Assembly: GCA_015904045.1 (NCBI GenBank)
Contig: JABMDG010000086.1
Location: forward strand, 1-7,045
Direction: 5' to 3'
Source of the DNA: Nitrospira sp.
GTDB taxonomy: Bacteria > Nitrospirota > Nitrospiria > Nitrospirales > Nitrospiraceae
DNA length: 7,045 nucleotides
Shown: positions 1-6,154 of the stretch, in pieces
Position numbering within the stretch: position 1 is the first letter of the stretch
Layout: each line of letters starts with the position of its first letter
Made by a program: the position numbers and the translations under genes
Notes under the pieces: generated by a model
Told to the model about the DNA's origin: nothing
Seen by the model: only the letters and a program-made list of their open reading frames with translations
The model's database searches: none

Positions 1-57
1 CGCATCAATCCCCAAGAACATGGGAGTAGCGGGGAGGAACAGCGTGAACGGATCTAG
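1..57 (+). CDS. C-terminal tail of an upstream gene (partial)
   Basis: Frame 1 is open from the window edge to a TAG at 55-57 and reads RINPQEHGSSGEEQRERI. This is a hydrophilic, charged tail with plausible codon use. It ends 24 bases before the chosen start of the next gene, on the same strand, so it probably belongs to the same operon. Frame 2 is also open and ends in TGA at 83-85, overlapping the ATG at 82 as ATGA, so it is a competing candidate. Eighteen codons are too few to name a family. A cytochrome b or other membrane subunit with a soluble tail would fit the context but cannot be shown from this window. Confidence 0.4.
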   Translation, partial: RINPQEHGSSGEEQRERI

Positions 58-81
58 TTGCATATGGAGAACGAGGCCAGC

Positions 82-909
82 ATGAAACCGGCGAATCTGG
101 TGATGAAGCGGGTTCTGCGAGGTGGGTCGGCTGCAATCGCAGCCATGATTATCGGAGGGGCCTCGCTGAGCTTCGCACAAGAGAGCGTGGCCGTGCGGGC
201 AGCCATCGTGACGGGGGGGTTACCTGTCGACGATCCGAATGCTGCCGCGTGGAGTACTGCGGCGCCTGCGACATTTCCGATGTCGCCGCAAGTGCATTGG
301 CCGAACCGTATTCAGGAAGTAACCGTTCAGGACGTAATCGTACGCGCCATGCATGACGGGAAACAAGTCGTGTTTCTCCTGGAATATCGCGACCCCACTC
401 AGGACCCTGACGATGGAGCCGCTCTCGAATTTATGGTGGGGGACAAGAAGGCGCACTTTGCCCATGGGCAGCCGATGCTCCAGGTTGAAGGCGGCCCGGT
501 CAATATTTGGTTTTGGAAACATAAGACAGACCAGGCCGTTGATATGACGGCCAAGGGCTTCGGCACATTGAAGGCGCAAGAGCATCAAGATGTAAAAGCC
601 AAAGGCGCATATGCCAACGGGACCTGGAAAATCGTCTTCACCCGTAATCTCTCGACCGGCCATCCCGACGAGGATGTTCAAATTACGCCGGGCAATTTCA
701 TCAATGTCGCCTTTGCCGTATGGGATGGTCGAAAGGATGGTGCTGGGGAGCTGGTTGAAAAAGGCTCTCAGAAAGCCGTCTCTTCCTGGTGGTATTTCCG
801 AGCCGATGCGCCGCCGGACTATTCCGGCTATATGTATGCGGCGATCGCCGTTACATTGGCCCTGGGATTTCAATTTGTCCTGATCCGAAAACTCAAGAAA
901 GGGCAGTGA
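82..909 (+). CDS. NxrC-like / ethylbenzene dehydrogenase-type haem-binding subunit, membrane-anchored
   Basis: This 275-residue protein has a Sec signal peptide (about residues 1-32, basic start, hydrophobic stretch AAIAAMIIGG, likely cleavage after SFA). A beta-rich domain typical of the gamma subunits of ethylbenzene dehydrogenase, chlorate reductase and nitrite oxidoreductase follows at about 35-240. Family-like stretches include VVFLLEYRDPTQD (97-109), GGPVNIWFWK (137-146) and the TWKIVFTRNL strand (181-190). One transmembrane helix (about 251-268) and a KLKKGQ end suggest a periplasmic domain anchored with its C-terminus inside. In known relatives this domain holds a single haem b that passes electrons between a molybdenum enzyme and a cytochrome c; the ligands here are not assigned. 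The ATG at 82 was chosen because GAGG at 73-76 lies 5 bases upstream. ATG 64 and TTG 58 are in frame but have no well-placed site. The next gene starts 2 bases after the stop. It could be an NxrC, or an accessory subunit of a bc-type complex. The fold assignment is firmer than the specific role. Confidence 0.85.
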   Translation: MKPANLVMKRVLRGGSAAIAAMIIGGASLSFAQESVAVRAAIVTGGLPVDDPNAAAWSTAAPATFPMSPQVHWPNRIQEVTVQDVIVRAMHDGKQVVFLLEYRDPTQDPDDGAALEFMVGDKKAHFAHGQPMLQVEGGPVNIWFWKHKTDQAVDMTAKGFGTLKAQEHQDVKAKGAYANGTWKIVFTRNLSTGHPDEDVQITPGNFINVAFAVWDGRKDGAGELVEKGSQKAVSSWWYFRADAPPDYSGYMYAAIAVTLALGFQFVLIRKLKKGQ

Positions 910-911
910 GT

Positions 912-1931
912 ATGAAGGCGGCAAGGCTCGGTATCATTGGATTGGCGGTTGGTGTGGTGGGGGGCTTGGCTTTAGTCGCCGGCGGGTGCGCGAACGAGCA
1001 GGAGAAGCGCGGGCACGAACTCTATGTGCACTACTGCAGCGACTGTCATGGCGAGAGTGGCAAGCAGAACGAGGGGTTTAACTGGTCATCTATGCCCGAC
1101 CCGAAGCCGAAGGATCTCTCAAATAAGGGAGAGATGAGCACCTTCAAGGACGAGGAGCTCTTCGCCACCATCTCGCGCGACATGCTGGACACCAGCGAAG
1201 AAGGCGGAGATGAAATTGGCGACGACGATTTCGCGGTGCCCACGATGCCGACATTTAAATATACGCTGTCCGAGGATGAATTGTGGGCAATCGTCGGGTA
1301 TGTGCGCACCCTCCATGGAATGAAGATGGAATTCAACGTCGCCGGGCGCAAGGCCTCTCTTGAGGAAGCGCTGAAGGCTGCGCAGGTTAAGTTTGAACAG
1401 GCGACGAAAGCCTATGAGGCGGCGGAAAAGCAAGCCAGCGAGGAAGCGGAGAGGAAAAGCGAGGCATTGAAGAAAGACGTGGACGTGGATGAATCCGCCT
1501 ATGCGGACGAACAGGCCGCCATGGGGCAAGCCAAGAAAGAACTGGATGCGGCGCAAGTCGCGGTGAATAATTTTTCAACGAGACCCGGCAAAGGCGTGAG
1601 CGTACCCAGGCCTGATTTGAAGACTCCTCCGGCGCAAGTCGCTCAATTGGTTGAGCGTGGGAAGCGGCTCTATGAAAATAAATATGGCTGCAACGCCTGT
1701 CACAATGTTGGTGGCGAGGGTGGCAAGATCGGTCCGGCCCTGGACCGGGCGGGATTCCGCCTGAATTCGACGTGGGTCTATCGGTGGCTGAAGAATCCGC
1801 AGGCGATGGATGCCCACACGCGCATGCCGGCGTTGGGGCTCAGCGATGCGGACGCCAAGGCCGTCACCCTGTATGTCGATACCTTGCGGGGGGCAAAGGC
1901 CGAGGCTGTTCCGGGGAAGCCAAGCGAATAG
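912..1931 (+). CDS. Dihaem c-type cytochrome with coiled-coil spacer, putative lipoprotein
   Basis: This 339-residue exported protein has two CxxCH haem c sites: CSDCH (42-46) and CNACH (260-264). The likely sixth ligands are Met112 (VPTMPTF) and Met305 (TRMPAL), the usual layout of small class I cytochrome domains. The first domain spans about 30-137 and the second about 243-327. Between them lies a charged, Ala/Glu/Lys-rich helix (about 149-221) predicted by eye to form a coiled coil. The N-terminus is hydrophobic and ends ALVAGGC with Cys26, a loose lipobox, so it may be a lipoprotein or remain anchored by an uncleaved helix. ATG 912 has AAAGG at about 898-902 as its site and follows the previous stop by 2 bases. 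The frame is open further upstream, but that would overlap the first gene and lose the signal sequence. It probably takes electrons from, or gives them to, the neighbouring haem b protein on the periplasmic side of the membrane. The haem count is seen directly; the partners are inferred. Confidence 0.88.
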   Translation: MKAARLGIIGLAVGVVGGLALVAGGCANEQEKRGHELYVHYCSDCHGESGKQNEGFNWSSMPDPKPKDLSNKGEMSTFKDEELFATISRDMLDTSEEGGDEIGDDDFAVPTMPTFKYTLSEDELWAIVGYVRTLHGMKMEFNVAGRKASLEEALKAAQVKFEQATKAYEAAEKQASEEAERKSEALKKDVDVDESAYADEQAAMGQAKKELDAAQVAVNNFSTRPGKGVSVPRPDLKTPPAQVAQLVERGKRLYENKYGCNACHNVGGEGGKIGPALDRAGFRLNSTWVYRWLKNPQAMDAHTRMPALGLSDADAKAVTLYVDTLRGAKAEAVPGKPSE

Positions 1932-1934
1932 GCG

Positions 1935-1959
1935 TCACGCACGCGTGTGAAGAGTTTTT
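1935..1959 (+). terminator. Weak intrinsic terminator after the cytochrome operon
   Basis: TCACGC (1935-1940) can pair with GCGTGTGA-side bases to 1950, giving a 6-bp stem with one G-U pair and a 4-base loop. Five T residues follow at 1955-1959, four bases after the stem. The position just after the stop at 1931 and before a convergent gene fits a terminator. The stem is short and the T run is offset, so this is tentative. The rest of the 94-base gap to 2026 also contains CGGGT/ACCCG arms around 1970-1989, without a T tail. Confidence 0.4.
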
Positions 1960-2025
1960 GGGTTGTTCACGGGTTGCTACATGACCCGCAGGGCAAACAA
2001 GAATACTCACAAGGCGATGAGGGTG

Positions 2026-2919
2026 TTAGTTCAGCAAGCCTGCCAGTAGACCGATCAGCACTGTAGCCCCAACCCAGACGTGGGTGCGGAACATCCTGAA
2101 TGCTTGGGAAGGGACGATCGGTCTTCGCAATTGCCCGATTTGGGCCAAAAAGAACAGCGCCAAACCCGTCAATGTGGCATAGTAAGGCCAGCCGATTCCG
2201 GCTAGCCATCCTGCGGTACAGAGCAGGAGCAGCATGATACTGAGAGCTGCTCCGACTCCCAGATAGATGAATGGCCCAAAGAGCAGGGCCGAGGATTTGA
2301 CTCCGATACGGCGATCATCGTCTTGATCCTGGATCGCGTAGATCGTATCGTACGCAACCGCCCAGGCCGCAGTTGCTCCGAACAGACACCAGGCCGGTCC
2401 GTCGAGCTGTCCACGCACGGCTGCCCAAGCCATGATCGTTCCCCAGCCAAAGGCGAGACCCAGGACCGCTTGTGGTATCTGAATCCATCGTTTGCAGAAT
2501 GGGTAAAGGACTGCCAGCAAGAGAGCCCATGGGGCGAGCCATAGCACAACCGGGTCGAGGAACCACAAGAGATTCCCGGATAAGAACAGCAGAAGGAAGA
2601 GAAGCATGAACGCTTGGCGTCTGGGTAATTCGCCCGAGGCGAGCGGGCGGGTTTTGGTTCTATCGACTTCCCGGTCAAAGGATTGATCGGCTAAGTCGTT
2701 GAGAATAACCCCTGCGCTTCGCATCAGAAACGATCCCAGAATAAAGACCACGGAGAGAGACAACGGCGGAAATCCTTGAGCCGCCAGGACTAGAGCCCAT
2801 AAGGTCGGCAGCAGCAGGAGATACGTGCCGGTCTGATTATACAAGCGAATCAGCCGCGCGAGCGCAGACCAGGGAATACCGGGGAGCGTCGATGCGGACG
2901 GCGCGGATGTTGTCGACAT
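2026..2919 (-). CDS. ubiA: UbiA-family prenyltransferase (4-hydroxybenzoate polyprenyltransferase-like)
   Basis: This 297-residue polytopic membrane protein attaches a polyprenyl chain to an aromatic ring in quinone synthesis. The two Asp-rich, Mg-diphosphate-binding motifs are intact: NDLADQSFD (74-82) followed by DRTKTRPLASGEL, and YDTIYAIQDQDDD (190-202) followed by RRIGVKSSALLFG. Eight or nine hydrophobic helices fill the rest, and the length matches the family (about 290). The second motif is closer to classical UbiA, which has YDTxYAMxDRDDD and IGxKSTA, than to the menaquinone enzyme MqnP as I recall it, where the equivalent motif ends in FD and HSIP. ATG 2919 was chosen because it gives the normal N-terminus, although no clear ribosome binding site precedes it. 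The frame stays open to 3126, but those 69 extra residues are not UbiA-like and would overlap the divergent gene at 3018. An in-frame ATG at 3000 has GGAG directly abutting it, which is too close. The family is secure; the exact substrate is inferred. Confidence 0.9.
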   Translation of the reverse strand: MSTTSAPSASTLPGIPWSALARLIRLYNQTGTYLLLLPTLWALVLAAQGFPPLSLSVVFILGSFLMRSAGVILNDLADQSFDREVDRTKTRPLASGELPRRQAFMLLFLLLFLSGNLLWFLDPVVLWLAPWALLLAVLYPFCKRWIQIPQAVLGLAFGWGTIMAWAAVRGQLDGPAWCLFGATAAWAVAYDTIYAIQDQDDDRRIGVKSSALLFGPFIYLGVGAALSIMLLLLCTAGWLAGIGWPYYATLTGLALFFLAQIGQLRRPIVPSQAFRMFRTHVWVGATVLIGLLAGLLN

Positions 2920-2965
2920 GGGCCAGACGTTAGCGCAGGGTGTGGAGCTTGTCAATTTCCGGTGA

Positions 2966-2994
2966 TTGTATGGCGTGCGAGATTTCGGTATAAC
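2966..2994 (+). promoter_or_regulatory. Candidate sigma-70-type promoter for the caspase-like lipoprotein gene
   Basis: TATAAC (2989-2994) matches five of six bases of the -10 consensus. TTGTAT (2966-2971), 17 bases upstream, is a weak -35 match that keeps TTG. It lies in the 98-base gap between divergent starts at 2919 and 3018, where promoters for both genes are expected. No clear minus-strand promoter was found. This rests on pattern matching only. Confidence 0.3.
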
Positions 2995-3017
2995 CAGCAT
3001 CTCCAGGAGCGAATCTT

Positions 3018-5051
3018 GTGAGCATTCGGCATTCGGGAATCCGTCGACAGGCTGCGTTTGGCGTCGTGGTGGCGCTCGCAGTGCTGTGTGCCGGCTGTAT
3101 CGGATCCAAGCGTAGCGGAGGATCATCCGACAGCGATACGGCGGCGATTCCGCTCACGCCATCGCTCTGGCTTTCCCCCAGTATCAGCACGGCAGTGATT
3201 CCCTACAAAGATGCCTGCGGCCAACCGGCTGTGTTTTCAGTTGCCGATCCGCTTGTGGAAGCCGTGCCCAAGAAACTCAACCGAGTCTTTCACGGTGTGA
3301 CTCCCCAGTTCGGCCTCGAACAGCGAGTGACTGCTGCCGGGGTGATTGAAGTCGGGTTGGGATTGAAACATATCGACCTCGTCATTCCCCGGCACATCCA
3401 AGGCGCTTACCCGGTGTCGGTGACACTTGGGGCCGAGATGGTATTTCTTGCAGAGGACGGCAAGACCCTTTTCGCAAAGAAACTGCAAAGCGTCGGCCGC
3501 GGGGAAGTCACCGTGACAGACCAGTCTTGTGAGGTAAAGGGATTGGAGCCGGTTGTCCAGGAGGCCGTCGACGCCGTCACCGAAGGCTTGGCCAAGCAGT
3601 TCGCAGAATCCGTCCGGGTTCGAGAATATGCTGAACAGCAAAAGACCCGCATTCCCGCAGCTGCATCGCTGTCAACGCAACAGGCTGGTACGTCTTCGGT
3701 GGCCTCCGTGGCCGGAGGGGGCCCGGCCAGTAAGCTAGTGCCGGCGGCCGGACTCTCTGCTTCGAGCAGTGGGCTCACTGCCACGATGCTGACCTTCCAT
3801 GCCATTGTGCGGGATGAAAGCCAGGATCATATGCTCCAGCAGGACGAGTCCCTCACCATCGAAGTCGAAGTCAAGAATGAGGGGCAGGGAGAGGCACAGG
3901 GCGTCGAAGTTCTCATCGGGGGAGAAGGCGCTTTGAAGGAGCATTTCCCACCATCGGTGGAGATCGGCGATGTGCAGCCGGGAGAAATCAAGCGTACATC
4001 GATCACGAATCGGGTGGTGGATTTGAAGGAAGCGACGCAGGGAGAATTGGTGTTGAGTGTACGCAGCATGACACCGCTGGCATCACTTCCCTCGGCTAAA
4101 AAGTTTATCTTCCATGTCAAGCCGGAGAAGGCAGATTCCGGCGCGATCGTGCCGGATGTGGATCGCCTCCCGAAGCCGTTGGCGGCATCCAAGCAGACAA
4201 GGACGGTCGTCATCGCGATCGGTGTCGGACGATTTAGAGACGAGCGGGTGCCGACAGTCAAATATGCGGATCGTGATGCGGAAGTCACGGCCGGGTATTT
4301 GCGCGCGATCGGAGGGATTCCGGGCGACCGCGTTCATGTGTTAGTCGATAAATTTGCATTGAAGGCGGATCTCGCGGAAACATTCGACGAGTGGCTTCCC
4401 AAGCGAGTGGATGCCGAGACCGTTGTGTACGTGTATTTCGCAGGACGCGCGTTGGTGGATGGCATAAGCGGGGCGGTCTCGCTGGTGCCGTATGACGGAA
4501 CCATCGCGTCGCCGAATCGCCTGTACCCTGTTCGGCATATACAAGAAGTGCTGGCCCGGTTGCCGATTCAACGGGCTATCATGATGTTCGAGGTGTCGCT
4601 GGATCCATCGCCCGGCGCGGACCCCGGCACCACTCCGCAAGCCGATTGGGGAGACGGCGCGGAGGACGACAGAGACGACGTCATGTGGATGGTGGGCAAT
4701 AGAAACCTTCAGGAAGCGCATGCCTACGAGCAGGGCAAGCACGGGCTGTTTACCTATTACATACTGAGGGGCCTGCAGGGCTTGGCCGATGCTGACCGGG
4801 ATGGAACGGTCGTGGCCGGTGAACTCTGCACGTACGCGCGCGGTGAAGTCATCCGTGCGGCGCGGGAGCAATTTGGCAATGCGCAGCAGCCGCTTTGTTC
4901 TCCACCACCAGGGCAGGGAGCAGTCGTCAGGATTCATCCAATGGCCAAAGGGAATAATCCCAAGCCACAAGCTCAGGTGAAGAAGGCAGAGCCTCCAGCT
5001 GATGCTCCTCCACAAGCGCCGAAGCCGATGGACATGGGACCCAAGCCGTAG
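3018..5051 (+). CDS. Lipoprotein with Ig-like domain and catalytically degenerate caspase-like (peptidase C14) domain
   Basis: This 677-residue exported protein starts at GTG 3018, with AGGAG (3005-3009) 8 bases upstream. A signal peptide ends ALAVLCAGC, with Cys27 the likely lipidated residue. An unrecognised domain follows (about 55-205; Cys67 and Cys171 could form a disulfide), then a low-complexity Ser/Ala/Gly linker (about 212-255). A CARDB-like beta domain comes next (about 256-368, with VEVKNEGQGEAQGVEVLIGG in the style of that family). A caspase-like domain spans about 394-640, opening with TRTVVIAIGVGRFRD and YADRDAEV. Its core VYVYFAGRALVDG (470-482) and SLVPYDG (488-494) match the catalytic-His region of bacterial caspases, but the expected His is Arg477. 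The expected DaCxSG strand reads MMFEVSLD (522-529), with Val526 in place of the Cys. A Ca-loop-like DADRDGTVVAGE (591-602) follows, as in many family members. The tail (about 641-677) is Pro/Lys-rich. The protein is probably a non-proteolytic binding or scaffold protein of the envelope. The fold is likely; the function is unknown. Confidence 0.82.
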   Translation: MSIRHSGIRRQAAFGVVVALAVLCAGCIGSKRSGGSSDSDTAAIPLTPSLWLSPSISTAVIPYKDACGQPAVFSVADPLVEAVPKKLNRVFHGVTPQFGLEQRVTAAGVIEVGLGLKHIDLVIPRHIQGAYPVSVTLGAEMVFLAEDGKTLFAKKLQSVGRGEVTVTDQSCEVKGLEPVVQEAVDAVTEGLAKQFAESVRVREYAEQQKTRIPAAASLSTQQAGTSSVASVAGGGPASKLVPAAGLSASSSGLTATMLTFHAIVRDESQDHMLQQDESLTIEVEVKNEGQGEAQGVEVLIGGEGALKEHFPPSVEIGDVQPGEIKRTSITNRVVDLKEATQGELVLSVRSMTPLASLPSAKKFIFHVKPEKADSGAIVPDVDRLPKPLAASKQTRTVVIAIGVGRFRDERVPTVKYADRDAEVTAGYLRAIGGIPGDRVHVLVDKFALKADLAETFDEWLPKRVDAETVVYVYFAGRALVDGISGAVSLVPYDGTIASPNRLYPVRHIQEVLARLPIQRAIMMFEVSLDPSPGADPGTTPQADWGDGAEDDRDDVMWMVGNRNLQEAHAYEQGKHGLFTYYILRGLQGLADADRDGTVVAGELCTYARGEVIRAAREQFGNAQQPLCSPPPGQGAVVRIHPMAKGNNPKPQAQVKKAEPPADAPPQAPKPMDMGPKP

Positions 5052-5306
5052 TATTTGGGGGGCCAGGTCTTCCTGATCCAGGAGGATATTGAGGTGCTCT
5101 TCCGAGACGAGTTGTCTGATTCCGCCTCCGATATTCACTCGGTACTGCGTCTTTCCGTCCGGATTACGTTCCGGTCCTTCGACAATCTCGGTCAGACCAT
5201 CGATATAACCTTCGTAGGCGTCGCGTCGGTGACGCACCTTCGTGCCATTTGGAATTCGCACCCATTTCGATTCGGCCGCTGGTTTGGGAGCGTTAGTTGA
5301 ACTCAT
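4341..5306 (-). CDS. Small SH3-like-domain protein of unknown function, running on antisense to the caspase-like gene
   Basis: The first 85 or so codons look like a real protein. A compact, charged domain contains GTKVRHRRDAYEGYIDGL (21-38), then TQYRVNIG (53-60) and RQLVSEEHLNIL (64-75). This resembles a small SH3/Tudor-like beta barrel of the kind attached to helicases and nucleases, though I cannot name the family. ATG 5306 has a perfect AGGAGG 5 bases upstream. No in-frame stop occurs before 4341, so the frame continues as 321 residues. The last 236 or so are the antisense of the caspase-like gene and look like shadow sequence (Trp/Arg/Leu-rich, no domain). A run of six G at 5057-5062 lies where the two genes meet. 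One base fewer there would end the protein at 4973, at about 110 residues. The gene start is well supported; the 3' end is not. It may have lost its stop or be frameshifted. Confidence 0.5.
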   Translation of the reverse strand: MSSTNAPKPAAESKWVRIPNGTKVRHRRDAYEGYIDGLTEIVEGPERNPDGKTQYRVNIGGGIRQLVSEEHLNILLDQEDLAPQILRLGSHVHRLRRLWRSISWRLCLLHLSLWLGIIPFGHWMNPDDCSLPWWWRTKRLLRIAKLLPRRTDDFTARVRAEFTGHDRSIPVSIGQALQAPQYVIGKQPVLALLVGMRFLKVSIAHHPHDVVSVVLRAVSPIGLRSGAGVRAGRWIQRHLEHHDSPLNRQPGQHFLYMPNRVQAIRRRDGSVIRHQRDRPAYAIHQRASCEIHVHNGLGIHSLGKPLVECFREIRLQCKFID

Positions 5307-5311
5307 ATAAG

Positions 5312-5317
5312 CCTCCT
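5312..5317 (-). promoter_or_regulatory. Perfect Shine-Dalgarno site for the gene starting at 5306
   Basis: CCTCCT on the plus strand reads AGGAGG on the minus strand, 5 bases before ATG 5306. It is the strongest ribosome binding site in the window. It decides that the minus-strand frame, not the overlapping plus-strand frame at 5055-5300, is the coding one. Confidence 0.8.
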
Positions 5318-5411
5318 GTGCGCATATAGCAGTGTGACTGTTGTTGAACTTCTGTGTTCTTGTTTTTCATTGTGCGATGACATTGCAAGACCGGCGAGTA
5401 TCCACTGGGAA

Positions 5412-5708
5412 TCACTGGACGGTTGTCGATTGCGGACCATGCCAGATCAAGTACGGCGGTTTTTTCATCAGTTCGGCGGCGCGCGGGTAAAAGCGCAACG
5501 CCCAGCCGTAAGCGTGCTCTTGAGCGATCAGACAGGTAGCCGCAGAAAAGAGATGACTCGCAACGACACGGAAGGCCGTACGATCGTCTGTCTCGAGGGC
5601 GCTGTAGACCGTGCAGGAGAATTCACCCTGCTTTGAGCACTCGGTGCTGATGGCCAGGTAGGATCCGTCCGCAAATGTCATCAGTCGTTCTAGATTGAGT
5701 CGTCCCAT
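5412..5708 (-). CDS. Small protein of unknown function (98 residues)
   Basis: I do not recognise this family. The protein begins MGRLNLERLMTFADGSYL and has a beta-rich first half (GSYLAIS, FSCTVYSAL, TAFRVVASHLF). A likely helix follows (SAATCLIAQEHAYGWALRFY, 56-75), and the end is KKPPYLIWHGP (about 81-91). There are three Cys residues (25, 33, 60), no signal peptide and no membrane segment, so it is probably a cytoplasmic alpha/beta protein. ATG 5708 has AAAGG ending 7 bases upstream. The frame is open to 6020, but the added residues look non-coding and lack a site. It is followed on the same strand, after 105 bases, by the gene starting at 5306, so the two could be co-transcribed. A perfect palindrome lies 66 bases upstream of its start. 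Ordered secondary structure and a clear start make it likely real. Confidence 0.6.
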   Translation of the reverse strand: MGRLNLERLMTFADGSYLAISTECSKQGEFSCTVYSALETDDRTAFRVVASHLFSAATCLIAQEHAYGWALRFYPRAAELMKKPPYLIWHGPQSTTVQ

Positions 5709-5773
5709 TGAAATACCTTTCGTCCCAGAGCGGTGAGCATAGTCCCTGGAATGTATGCGACGAACAGGCCGGA

Positions 5774-5789
5774 GCGGGAAATTTCCCGC
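5774..5789. promoter_or_regulatory. Perfect 16-bp palindrome, candidate operator
   Basis: GCGGGAAATTTCCCGC is a perfect inverted repeat with no spacer, with partly symmetric GCCGG and CGGC flanks. Having no loop, it fits a dimeric regulator site better than an RNA hairpin. It lies 66 bases upstream of the start at 5708 and 366 bases before the start at 6155. No regulator gene is present in the window. Confidence 0.4.
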
Positions 5790-5944
5790 CGGCAATAGGC
5801 CAGTGAGGACGGTACCGGTGTTCATTGCCCGTGTGGTCGAAGCCCTCTCCACAAACCGCGTGATACACAACCCTGTGGACGGGCTCTGGAATGAGAGCGC
5901 CGATCGCGCGAAACCTGACACGCTCGAAGGAGGCGCGAGGGATG

Positions 5945-5963
5945 GGGTTGTAACCGTCAACCC
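5945..5963. other. GGGTTG/CAACCC hairpin in the gene-poor stretch
   Basis: GGGTTG (5945-5950) and CAACCC (5958-5963) form a perfect 6-bp stem with a 7-base loop. A second CAACCC at 5868-5873 could pair with the same left arm instead. No T tract follows, so it is not an obvious terminator. It may be incidental. Confidence 0.25.
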
Positions 5964-6154
5964 GTCTGAGAATACCACACATCCGCTTCTTATGGCGAAT
6001 GTTGTCTCGATCCATGCCAAATCGTTGATGACCGGGGTGGTGATGCACCTACTCTTGCTCTTGCCGTAGAAGCCGTAATACTCGCCATAAGGGCATACGG
6101 CGAAAAATCGAGAATTGATTGGCCGGATGACCGGTCGAGGGTAGCATACAGCCT

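Larger units (their letters stand above)
5709..6154. other. About 450 bases without a convincing gene
   Basis: Several frames are open here on both strands, including 5755-6069 on the plus strand and two minus-strand frames reaching about 6020 and 6048. This is common by chance at this base composition. None has a well-placed ribosome binding site together with domain-like sequence. The stretch should hold the promoters of the minus-strand gene at 5708 and the plus-strand gene at 6155. It contains a perfect palindrome (5774-5789) and a GGGTTG/CAACCC hairpin (5945-5963). It could be a decayed gene, an interspersed repeat or a long regulatory region. Confidence 0.5.

Noticed and set aside
789..911. 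Extended start of the cytochrome gene within the NxrC-like gene
   Set aside because: It adds 41 residues that are the out-of-frame reading of the first gene and displaces the signal sequence; ATG 912 has its own ribosome binding site.
2920..3126. Longer N-terminus of the UbiA gene
   Set aside because: The 69 extra residues do not resemble UbiA and would overlap the divergent lipoprotein gene, which has a strong ribosome binding site.
5055..5300. Plus-strand frame of 81 codons
   Set aside because: It is the antisense of the minus-strand gene starting at 5306, which has a perfect ribosome binding site and domain-like sequence.
5858..5882. TGTGGA and TATCAC-like words suggesting DnaA boxes
   Set aside because: They do not match the TTATCCACA consensus well enough, and there is no cluster or replication gene nearby.
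5927..5953. AAGGAGG followed by a three-codon frame (ATG 5942 to TAA 5951)
   Set aside because: Only Met-Gly-Leu would be made; probably chance, with no gene following that it could regulate.
5755..6069. Plus-strand frame of 104 codons
   Set aside because: No ribosome binding site, no recognisable domain, and it competes with equally open minus-strand frames.
6079..6104. CGCC/GGCG hairpin followed by A residues
   Set aside because: The stem is short with a mismatch, and neither strand gives a T tract after it, so it is not a terminator.
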